NCBI GenBank assembly: GCA_037783415.1
Contig: JAZGTN010000013.1
Location: 620,001 to 684,000 of the forward strand
Length of the DNA stretch: 64,000 nucleotides
Direction: 5' to 3'
Source of the DNA: Leptasterias polaris
Taxonomy: Eukaryota > Echinodermata > Asteroidea > Forcipulatida > Asteriidae
Below are positions 14,801 to 26,800 of this stretch, piece after piece; position 1 is the first letter of the stretch, and each line of letters begins with the position of its first letter. Below the pieces are notes generated by a model, which worked only from the letters and a program-made list of their open reading frames with translations, had not been told where the DNA came from and ran no database searches. The translations under genes and the position numbers were made by a program.

Positions 14801-17800
14801 ATACAGAGCTGGATATTAGTACAGATGCTAGTGATATCTTGTTGACTGGAACAGTGTCTTCAACAGGAATTGCTGATGATAGGTGTGTATGAAGACCAAT
14901 ACATAGACCACTACGACCTCAATGGAATTTAACCGTCTAGTCACTGCACCGCCCGAGTTTGCTGAAACGATGTTTAGTTTTCCAAGACACTTGCAGTAAA
15001 TTATTAGAACCGTAGTTCAATTTTTCAAAATACACCAATTTAAAGGCTAATTATGTAGGCCCTATGTACAGTTTTCGTCTATTTTGTAAATGTTGTCATT
15101 GAATAACATTATTATTTCCAATTCGAAGGTGATAGATCCCTAGGGAACAATAACTGGCTCTCGTTAACGGCTACCGGGAATTTTCCTGGCGATTTCTTTT
15201 CATAAGGTTAAAATGACACAATAGTTTTTGAAGCCTTATCTGGCATCAAATGCTCATAGTGATTAATTGCTAAGTCATTAGTTTTTGATAGTATCATCAT
15301 GATGAAAGAAAATTAATTTGTGTTTGGTTACAAATGAGCGTGTTGTTGGTGAAAGCTACAAAATCATCATCATTAGCGTTACCATCTTTACAAGTCATCT
15401 GTGAATTCAAAAATATTATCTAAACTAGTGCCATTGACTTGGCCAACTGGCTATGTATTTTTATTTTTATGTTTTGGGGTGTTTTTCTGTTCTTTTTTTG
15501 TTTTATCGCAATACAATAGCTTGTGAGTTTTCCCTTCTACCGCATGTTAAGGTTTATCGCTTTTGGCGGCTGGGCGGTCCAGTGGCTAAAAGGTTAAGTT
15601 ATATCAAGTTGATAAACACCAGATGGTCAAAATGTAGTATACCCTCACAAGCCTAGTTTGACATAATTCTTTGTGCACCTTTTGTCAAGGTAGTCGAAAC
15701 AGATGGTTGTCTATATTATTTTAAAATGTAAAATATCAAACAAAACCTCTCAAACTGGCATCATTTCGAGCAAAGATTACATTGATACTCCTTTGTCAAG
15801 CACTCGTCACACATCACAACAAGGAAGTCAAAAATATGTATCTTTTTGCCGTGTTTCATGAGAAATGACATAGTTGAAGTTTCATAAATGTCCACAGTAC
15901 TTAAAGATTTATAGGAGATTTAACCACTGACAAGTAAAACAATAATCATTGTGTAATTATTTCCCCTCAGTCTTGTACCAGAGAGGCGCTCTTTTCGAGC
16001 CTATACTTCAGTTTTGTATGCTGAACCCAAAATGAAAATATACATTCAAGGTCACAAGGTGCACACAAAACGCCTTGCCTACTCACTCTACAAACCAAAG
16101 TAAGTAATCATCATATCATCTATGATTTATTTTAATTATATTTTGTACTTTAATGTCAACTTTAATCTTACAATGAAAGTTACTTTACATTTTCATAAAT
16201 TGGTTGAGGGTAAGAATATATAATCTGTGAAAAAACCAATGCTGTATTATACCTTAAATGTTTTGAATCTATTGTTGCTAGACTTTACAAGTATACTTCC
16301 ACTCGTTTCAAGACGAGATCAGAGATGAAAACTGCAGAGGCTGTCCATAGTGCCAAAGTCGGTGAGTATTCAAATTTGAGAAGTTTGAATATTACAAAAA
16401 AAGTTGAACCTTTCGGATAAGATGTATGATACTATTTATTCATTATTATTATATTTGGTCATTTGAAGTATGAGTTCTACATGTAAGCATTTAAGTGTTG
16501 CCTGCTGGAATTAGAAATTGTTGTCTGGTTGATTTTTATGACTTTAATTGTAACAGTAACCTGTAACAGTACTGACAGTGACAAACCCCAAGGTATATCA
16601 AGTCATAAAAAACATCAAGTCATGAAAATCATATACATATATGATCAGAGTAGCACATTTCAAATAAGGTAGACATTTCAAATAAATTTCTCTATAAAAT
16701 GCAAATGTTCGAAATTTGGAAAATGCACTTGTGTACTGAAATAATAAAAAGTTAAAATACACTACTACAGTTGTGGTGGGTAGCCGTGTTAGTCCGGTAA
16801 TTGCAAACTACTAGAACTTTAGTTATAATTCTTTCATTTTAATCATGATTTTTGGAATGTTGAAATTAAACGCGGATATTTCCCTTTTACATATATGCCT
16901 GGTCCATTTGTCACTAAATAAATCAATCCATATTGCAGCAAATGAAAAGGCTAGAGAGGCTGAAAGTAAAGCTCGGGATCTAGAGAAGAAGTATGGACAA
17001 GGAGGCCCAAAGGACAAAAGGGTACTAATCTGAAAAATGTTTTCTGATTATTTGAAATGTATAATAAGATTATGAATTATATTTTTCAATTGTTTAATTA
17101 TGTACATAATTTCCCAAAACAAATATGTTAAAAAGGTAATAGCTTTATATTAAAGTTGCTTTAATTAAAGTTAGTATAATTTATGAGTTCAATTTTCCCA
17201 AAATTGTACAATTTGAGATTCTATAATTTTTTTATTTTAAAGTTGGTGGTATTCAAACAAAATTATCATCCTGTTATGATTGTAGGCTCTAACCAGACAA
17301 GCTCATACGGAAGCCATTGAACTCAGACAACTTGCCGCTCTACGCAAAAAGATAGCAGATAAACAACAGAAATCTCTAAAAGAACCCAAGACGTTGAACT
17401 TTACCTTTGGTATTAACCTCAGCCATCGAAGATATGATGGGGGGTTCATCTACAATTGTGGTAGACTGATCAAGATGTATGAGAGAGTAGGTCCACAGGT
17501 GGATGGAGGAGTGTAAGTTGTTTTACATCAATAGACACCTCATACTGGCTGCCATCTTTAATGACAAATAATGGAAATGTGCACGCACATACGTGCTGTG
17601 CACAATGCTCAGCCAATTAGCTCTTCATGCATGCACGTTTTTCACCGATGGCGGCCAATGCTAGAGGTCCTTTCCTAAATGCACGTTTTTCACCGATGGC
17701 GGCCAATGCTAGAGGTCCTTTCCTAAAATAGACTGCAAGTCTCACAAGTATTCAGACCTGTTAAAGTGCTCGTTTGTTTCCTTCACGCAATGTACCTGGG

Positions 17801-20800
17801 AGGTTATGGTGTAGCAACAGGTTTATGATTTGCATGAGGTTTTTTAGTTTGGAGAGTTTGACTTGCAGGAGGTTTTGGGGCAGCAAGAGGGTTTTGATTT
17901 GTTAAGGCTTTGGAGTAGCAAGAGGTTTGTGATTTGAAGGAGGTATTTGGAGTGGAAAATGGTTTTTGAATAACGGGATGTTTTGAAGTAGGAATTTTGT
18001 CTGTGATTTTCTAGAGGTTTTGGGGAGTGAAAGGTTTTGTGATTTGGAAGAGATTTTGTTGCAGCAAAAGGTTTTTAATTTTCAGTAGCCTGTGTTTTGG
18101 AGTAACGAGATATTTTTGACGTGCAGATGGTTGTAAAGTAGCGAGAAATATTGGGTCTGTGGAGGTACATGTATTGGAGTAGCTTGAGGTTTTTGCTTTG
18201 CAGGTTATGTAGAAGCAACCAGTTTTTTATTTGTCAGAGGTTTAGGGGAAGCAAGAGGTCTTGGTGCAGCGAGAGGTTTTTGATTTACGAGAGGTTATAG
18301 CACAGCGAAAGGCTTTTTAATTTCCAGTAGATTTTAATTGCAGGAGGTTTTGATTAGCAAGAGGTTTTGGATTTGAAGGAGGTTGGTATTGATATTGTTT
18401 TAAGGTTTTGTGATTTGCAAGAAGTTTTGGTACAACAAAAATGTAAAATTTCCAATATGTATTGGAGTAGCGAGAAATTTTGATGTGCAGAACATTGAGA
18501 AGCAAGAGGTTTTTAATTTGCAGGATTTTTTGGTGCTGCAAGAAAGTTTATATATTTGTTTTATATGGTGAGGCTTTTAAGTAGCAACAGTTTTTCGATA
18601 TACAGAGGTTTTGGAGTAGTCAGAGGTTTTTGATTTGCGAAGGTTTTGATGTAGCAAGAGGTAAGTGGTTTGCATAAGGCTTTTTGAAACAGCAAGAGGT
18701 TTTTGATTTGGGGGAGGTTTTTTTTGAAGGAAAAGTTTTTAAATGACGGAAGGTTTTCGAGTAGGAAAAGTTTTTTGATTTGCAAGAGGTTTTTTTTGCA
18801 GCAAAGGGTTTTGTGATTTATAAGATGTTTTGGTGCAGCAAAAGGTTTGGTGATTTGCAAGAGGTTTTGGTGCAGCAAAGGGTTCTTTAATTTCCAGTAG
18901 CCTATGTTGTGGTGTAACGAGAGATTTTTGATTTGCAGATGGTTGTAGAGTAGCGAGAAATATTGGGTTTGTGGAGGTAATGGAGTGGCTAGAGGTTTTT
19001 TGTAGAAGCGACATTTTGGTGTTTTTTGTCAGAGGTTTCAGAGTATCAATAGGTTTTGGTGCAGCGAGAGGTTTTTTATTTCCAGTAGGTTTTTGAGGAG
19101 TGGGAGACTTTGATATGCAGAAGGTTTTTTGAGAAGCAAGATGTTTTTAATTTGCAGGGGTTTTTGGTGCAGCAAGGGGTCTTTGATTTGCAGAAGGTTT
19201 TTCAGTAACGATAGGTTTTGGGGATTTGAGTTTCAGAGAAGCGTGAGGTTTTTGATTTGCAAGAGGTTTTGGTGCAACAAGATGCTGTTGATTCGTATTC
19301 TTTGGAGTAGGAAAAGGTTTCATGATTTGCACAAGGCTGTAGTGCAAGGGTTTCGATTTGCATGAGGTTTTTTATTAGTAAGAGGTTTGTGATTTGCAGG
19401 AGGTTTTTAAGTAACGAGAGATTTTGGGTTGGCATGAAGCTTCAGAGTACTAGCGTCAGAATTTTGATTTATAAGAAATTCTGGTGTAGGGGGAGCTTTT
19501 AGTGCAGCAAGAGGTTGTTGATTTGCAGGTTTTGGAGCAGGAAAAGGTTTTGTGATTTGCGCAAGGTTGTGGGAGGTGTTTGTAGTAGCGAGAAGTTTTT
19601 GCTATGTGGAGGTTTTGGAGTAGTAGCGAGAAGTTTTTGCTATGTGGAGGTTTTGGAGGAGCTAGAGGTTTTTGATTTGGAGTTTGTTTTCTAGTAAGAG
19701 AATTTGATGTGCTGGAGGTTCCGGAGTACAAAGAGGATTTAGATTTACATGAGGTTTAGGAGTAGCACAATTTTGTGGTTTTGGAGGTTTAGAGTTGTGA
19801 GAGGTTTTTGATTTGGGAGGTTCTAGAGTAGCGAGAGATTTGTTGACATGTAGAAGGTTTTGGTGTAGCAAGAGGTTGTTGATTTGCAGGTTTTGGAGCA
19901 GGAAAAGGTTTTGTGATTTGTTCAAGGTTGTGGGAGGTTTTTGTAGTAGCGAGAAGTTTTTGATATGTGGAGGTTTTGGAGTAGCAAGAGGTTTTTGAGG
20001 AGCCAGAGGTTTTTCGATTTGGAGTTTGTTTTCTTGTAAGAGAATTTGATTTGCTGGAGGTTCCGGAGTAGAAAGAGGATTTAGATTTACACGAGGATTA
20101 GGAGTAGCACAATTTGTTTTGTTTTGGAGGTTTAGGGTAGTGAGAGGTTTTGGAGCAGGAAGAGGTTCTAGATTAGCGAGAGATGCAGGAGGATTTGGTG
20201 TAGCAAGAAGATTTTGTTTAGTATGAGGTCATGTAATAGCGAAGGTTTTTGATTTGCATGATGTTTAAAAAGCAGCAAGGGGATTTTTGATTTGCAGGTT
20301 TTTAGTAAGAGACTTTGATTTACAGGTTTTATAGCAAGAGGTTTTACTTTGCAGGAACAAACCCAAACTATTTGAAATCTTAAGTTAGCAAGAGATTTTG
20401 TTTGTTTGTTGGATGGGAGATAACCACTTCCCAAAAGTTATTTCATACTGCACACCTTTGTTTTGTCTACAGGCAATGTAGTGGAGTTGTGGGGTTTGTT
20501 GATGTCCCCTACCTGGTGCTAGAACCCACACACAACAAGCAAGACTTTGCTGATGCCAAGGAATTTAGGCACTTATTGAAGGCTATGGGAGATCACTTAA
20601 CGCAGTACTGGAAAGACATCAACATCAGTTAGTATTCAAGACTTTAACGACTTAACCTTGTTATAATACAGTTTTTTTCTTGTAAGAGCATTTTACACAA
20701 TAAACACTGATAGCCATTTTAGCAGATAAAACCCAAGTCTTCCAATCAAAACATTCCCAAACCCAGCAAGTGTGTCTAGCCAGTAGTGCTATCAAATTAA

Positions 20801-23800
20801 ACTAATAAATAGTGCATGCATTGCTATGTTGAACGCACACATTAATGATACCTTCTGAAATAAAACAACTCCGTTCCATGTACACATTGTCAGGCAAGAA
20901 GTCTTCAGGAGTAATTATCAAAGGAAAATTAGACAGCAAAAGTGCCAGATGCATACGATGGAAGCCCTGTGTGGAAAACATTATTGAATGGACCAAAACA
21001 GATTACCAAGTCCTCACAACTGTGGAAGTCACGCTTGCAGTCAACTTCCTTGAGTGAGAGGCGGCAATGGATGATGATGATGTTTATTTTGTTGCAGTGT
21101 CCCTTGGTGTGACCAAGTTCTGGGAGAGCTTTGGGTATGTCAGCCAAAACTGGAAGGATCCACCCTCTGAAGACGCTAAGTTTGTCCGCAAGAGAGCTAT
21201 GCAGACTCCAACTCTTGTGCAGTGTGGTAAGTTGTCAAACCTCAAAACGTGTATTCCCAGTGTTTTGCCCTTCACCCATTTGCCCATACTCCTATTTAAT
21301 CATTTGTTCTTTTATTACCTTACCAATTTGTCCTACTTATTACCCATTAGCTCTTAGCGTTTTTTATTGCAACCCTTTTCAAGTCTGCCATTTTAACTTT
21401 TATATTACAAGGTTGCCAGTATTTGCATTTGCCTTTTGCCCGTTTTCCAATTTTACCAATGTGGCTAATTCTGGACCCTTTCTGTATATCTCTATGATGT
21501 TTTCCAGATTTCTGTCTGAAGTGGAGGATCATACCATTTTCTGCTAGTAATATCAACCGAGTATTCACCGATGACTGGCAGTGTTCCATGAATTCAGATA
21601 TCACACATAATAGGTAATTTTTTTAATCTGTCTTTGTTTCAATAAATTTCTGCAAAAGAAGAAGAAGAAGATAAAATTATTAAGAATAGGCTTGATATTT
21701 ATTTTTTGGAAATCAAGTTGGGTCTTTGTATAAATTTCAATACATGCTCAGTTAGGAGTCCACTTTAGCTTATGTGTTAATCTTTCCATGTTAGCTATCT
21801 TACTTGTAAAGTACATAAAACTGCCAGGAATTGTAAGAAGGGGAATCAGTGTTGTTTCCCTGTACAGAGCTTTCTTCTATTTGAAAGAAGACTAGTTGAA
21901 TTCCAGCTTGAAAGAAGACTAGTTGAATTCTAGCCTTTACTAATTACAGGTGCTCTAATGCAGAACAGAAAGTCCCAGTTACAGTTGGAGTGTTCAAGAA
22001 AGAAATCAAGTCGGCAGAGGAACAGAAAAAGGACATTCTAGAGGTATTTATTTTTATTTGTTTTATTGTTCTGTCTCTCATGCTATCCAGAAATATTAAG
22101 GAAGGTTGGATGAATTCCTAAGTTGCATTAAAGATGCACATTAGAACATGATCTCTCTGATTATCCCACCTGTTTTCTGTAAAAATTGCTAGTAAGTTGA
22201 TCAGCCTGTTGGGAGCCCTCAACTGCATGGGTTGTGGTAGAACAACCCGAACTAGCTGTGTGTATAGATGCATTCACCACGTAATATTGCAGGCTTGCAT
22301 GGTACATGGTACATGGTACATGGTACATACCATTCAAAACCATGTGGATGATGTGGAATGGTCAGACAGTTGAAGGGCTTTACTAAACAATTCATGCAGT
22401 TATTAAAATACACATACATATGTTAAATACATTGAATTATAACAACAATTATTAAAAGGCACTAAAAGACATGGAATTAATAAATTTACAATAGGACAAA
22501 CTATACAAAGGGATGCAATGACATGATAGCTACAAAATACGACATTGCAACAAAATAACATGGCCAGCTTATATATATATGATACTGGAATACAAAGCTA
22601 TATACATATTTGTATCACAATGCAAAGCATGGCAGCAATGCAACATAAAAAACCACTTGAAATGACCGATCAAAATATTTGTCGCAACCTAATACAATTC
22701 TGTTATGGGAAAAACTGTACAATTTACAGTTCTGTACAACTCATTAGAATTAACATTTCAAAGTTTAGTGTGTAAGTAAAGTTTTCATATTGATGTTGGA
22801 ATTTCAAGAAGTGGTTATTTAGCAGATGTTTGTTTCCTTTTATTGCAGGACATCAAGAGGAAACAAGAAAAACTAGATAAAATTGAGGTACGTCTTTTGA
22901 ACCGTTATATTAGAAATATTGAAAATATTTGTGTCGGGAAATATTTATTTGAGAAGACCTAATGACCAGTAACTGCCCCCCCCAAAAAAAAAAATTAAAC
23001 AAATCATAAATAAAAATAGATAAACAAATAAATAAACGAATATTAATAATAATAATTATAATACTAAAATAAAATAATACTAAGAATGTTTTCTAACCCA
23101 ACCCAATCCCATCCCCCACATGGAAGTGTTTCCTGCTTAAATCAATTAAGAGAGCACTTCCTTAAAAGACTCCTTTTTAATGTAGAAAAATAAATTAATA
23201 AGTAAAGGAAACGGCAACTGCAGTAGCAGAACTGCAACAGTGGAAGATCAAACATCTTTATGGGTTTGTGTTTGTGGAACACCATTACACTACATGTATC
23301 CAATTTATCGCTATGCAAAGCAGCACAGCTTTTATGATACATTTCTCGAGCGGCAATTAATAAACAGGTCTGCTGTGTATGGTTTTTCCTGGAGTTAAGA
23401 ATTTGATTTTGGGGATTAATTCTTCAGAGAGAGCGACGTGGTTCTGAGGTGTTTACCATATCTGATGATGACGAACCTCGTGAGATCTTCCTAGACCGAG
23501 ACAGAACCAGGAGGGTTAGACTCAGTTTGACAATTACCACCATTCCATTAACCCTGTTTATGTTTCTGATATATTACTCTTTAAGTTTTGTTGTTTCGAT
23601 GTAATGTTTTGAATTGTTTCAATATTTGTCATTTCATTTTTGACATTCTGTCCATTGAAATGTACTTTTAATTTTTCTTGCTTCCTTCTGGAGATAATCT
23701 CCCACGAAAATTAAGATTATTTTTTGTGGGGTGATCTTTATTTTTTGAGCATGTCGTAAAGTTATCACTGGCCTTGGGAAGAGTATACTAATTTTCATCC

Positions 23801-26800
23801 TCTAGTTAAAAAAAAACAGTAGAAAAAACCCCAGTATACAACCAACTTGTGAAATTTACTCAAACTAAGTTGAACCTGTTCAATTGAAAACGATCTTTTT
23901 ATATTTTGTCTGGGATTATGGCTTGTTCATATGTGTGCTAATTTCTGTTGATGTTGGTGTTCTTCTTGTCCCATTTTTCATGTTTTTCACAGTATTTTAG
24001 ACGGAAATATTTCTCTGGAGGATTACAAAACTTTATAATCAGCGAACTTTCAGATTGAAACTGATTGAGTTTTTAATAATATAAATAGACATTTCCTATA
24101 TATGGGACTGATAATTTTGGAATAACTATGTGAATGCATCATTCTGCATCTGATGTACACTATAGTGTTTTTCGTTTGGGCTCTAGTATGGGTTTTCAAT
24201 CACACTATTAACTAACTGCATATATGCAATCTTCATTTAAAGGCTCTAGACACGTTTGGTAATTTCTCAAAATATATGTTAGCATAAAAACTTACTTGGT
24301 AACGAGCAACGGAGAGCTGTTGATAGTATAACACATTTTGTGAAAGGACTCCCTCTGAAGTAACGTAGTTTTTGAGAAAGAGGTAATTTCTCACTAAAAT
24401 ATTTGAATCTGAAAAAGACTTCAGCCCTGAAGCCTTTTTCGGGCATCTGAAAGCACACAAATTTGTGCAACAAGGGTGTTTTTTCTTTCATTATTTTCTT
24501 GCAACTTTGATGACCAATTGAGACCAAATTTTCACAGGTTTGTTACTTTATGCATATGTTGGGATACACCAAGAGAGAATACTGGTCTTTGACAATTACC
24601 AAACGTGTCCAGTGCCTTTAAGAAAATTGGTCCTGTATCAAATAACATGACACATTAGTTGTAAACAATCTGAGAGCACAACTTGATATGTTGAAACAAC
24701 ACCAGCTGAATCTTTTCTTTTAAGATGTTGCCTTTTTCTAATTGAACTGAAATATGCTGTCCAATACTGGTGATAACAATATCAGTTTGTGACAATGAGT
24801 GTATTATAATTTTGATCTAAATTTCATAATGTTGTAGTTACTGACAAAAAAAGTCAATTTTTTATTTTATTTTTTAATCTGCATTGTTATTTGAATATTA
24901 AGACAAAATAACAAATTCTGTATTTATTTAATAGGGGCAGCCACAAAGATAACATGGCCCACTTAAAGCCCATAGGCTAGATAATTTAATTTGTTATATA
25001 TATCCATCAGGCATCCTGCAGGGGTTAAATTGCTAACTTATTTTTTGTTGTCTTGACTACTCTGTTTGTTAACATCATTCATGATTTCCTTCTAATTTAT
25101 TGGCATTTACTTCCTCGTACAAGGTCAAATCAATGCATCAAAAGGCTATGCTGTTTTTGTTCACCAGACCTGTCTACCAGCGATTAAATTGCTAACTCAT
25201 TTTTATCTCATGTACTCCGTTTGTTACATTATTGTTGATTTCCTTGTTATTTATTGACATTTGTTTCCTCATTGTAATGAAGGTGAAATCAATGCATCAT
25301 AAGGTTTTGTTTTTATATACCCAGATCGCACTGCCACCATCCAAACCACCAAAACCAATTGGCAAAGCATCTCCAGTGCAAAGCTACAGAGAAAAGGTAA
25401 AAAAAATGTGATACATTTAATAATATCACTGAAACCACTGTGAGTTCAATTCCAACATGGGGTGGGGATTAAATTGTTACTCGCATTACATTGACCACGG
25501 CAATACAAAATCTGAGCCAAGTTTGAAAGATTGAGCTTAGCACCACAAAAAGTTGCTTACCCACCATTGTTTGCAACCAAAAAAGACTTTGCCAAACGTA
25601 CCATTTGTATTCTGATAATTTTTTGCTTTGTTTAAATTGTAAAGCTCAAATTTTTCTCTAAGAATGTCTCGACTGAATATCGAGTCTTGGCAAACTAAGT
25701 CATGGAAATTATTCAGAACACCCAATTTCAGATTCCTGGTCAATGCAACATGAGTAACCATGGAACTGCCCAAAGGGACAGAACTATGACATGTTGTAGA
25801 CCAACAGCAGTATACTAGCAAGATGGAGCTTAATATATTCACCAGAGCCCTAGCTCTTAATGCACAAATTCTTTTTAAACATTTTTGACACGGACATTGC
25901 ATGACAAATGAACAATTTCCGAGTGTTTGACAGCAAGAGTTGTACGTATCTTGTGTAGTGTTAAAATGAAGCTGCATGTGTGTATGTGCACATCTTTGTG
26001 CCATGCACACAGTCTGAGTGAGCAGCCTAAGTGGTAATGCATTAAATCTCTCAGTGTACATGTATTATACAATGCACATTTATACAAAACTGATATGTAG
26101 AGCAGATTGCAGATATATGAAGCCAAACAAAAGCTTTGCACATTTCAGCTGTTTCATAGGATTGTTTCTAAAAATGAATGTGCACACACAGCTTAAACAT
26201 GCAAGGCAAGTTGGAGCTCCTGTCAATATACAGCTCAATATGACTGAAAACCACAGGTATTTTCTAATACTTTTTACAATATCTTTATTCTTAGCCCATT
26301 GGGAAGGCTTCTCCAGTTGTTAATCAAGCTAGCAGAAGGTTTTCGGCCCCGCCGGCATCAAGCAGTAGACAGACATCAGCTTCAAACAGCAGATATGCTA
26401 CCACACAAGTTGCCAAATATGACAACAAGAAAGCAACTCCTGCTGTGCAGAAAAAACCCGTCGCTAAACAACAGGTAAATCTTTTCATCTGAAATCTCAA
26501 AGAAAGTTTTGTTCTTCTTTTTACTTTGGTTGATCCTAATGCAAGACAGTGTGCTAGATGTGCGGTTGTTCTTTCTGTGTCTGGTTTTGATGAAACGTTG
26601 AGTAATGTGTATCACCAGAGGATTGTATATTCCCATTCCAATTGTCGTTTGATTCCAGTGTATTCACAGACAATTTCAAATTCATTGTTCTTTATCCAAA
26701 CACAACAATTACATTGTTTAATATGAGTTGTACGCAAGTATTGATTTGGTAAAACCAGCCTCCCTTTATAATTCCATGTACATCCTGATGTCCATTATAA

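Larger units (their letters stand above)
2820..14882 (+). other. MORC2: MORC2 exons 1-8: GHKL ATPase domain
   Basis: The ATP-binding Bergerat fold is intact. Motif I is AELLDNAR in exon 2 (Glu33, Asn37; Asn is the Mg/ATP ligand). Motif II is FLDDGSGMD in exon 4 (Asp66, Gly68, Gly70). The glycine-rich ATP lid is [11 protein letters not shown] across exons 5-6 (residues 95-105). The MORC-typical [11 protein letters not shown] and [11 protein letters not shown] stretches follow in exon 6, and [14 protein letters not shown] in exon 8. No catalytic residue is missing, so an active ATPase is expected. Confidence 0.93.
15971..20627 (+). other. MORC2: MORC2 exons 9-13: transducer region with inserted coiled coil
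   Basis: Exon 9 encodes [20 protein letters not shown], the S5-fold transducer segment. Exons 10-12 encode a charged helical arm rich in Ala/Glu/Lys/Arg (about residues 295-365, [18 protein letters not shown]), corresponding to the coiled-coil insertion of MORC2 that binds DNA in the human protein. Exons 12-13 return to the ATPase-associated fold with [20 protein letters not shown], a highly conserved MORC2 stretch. Confidence 0.88.

Noticed and set aside
18317..20434. Antisense open frames rich in Lys/Pro/Asn/Leu repeats
   Set aside because: They arise from the intron 12 minisatellite, whose unit has few stops on the - strand. Frames shift between units and no start or domain is conserved.
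25537..26061. 174-codon antisense open frame in MORC2 intron 19
   Set aside because: No recognisable motif and no supporting signals; a frame of this size can occur by chance in a long window.
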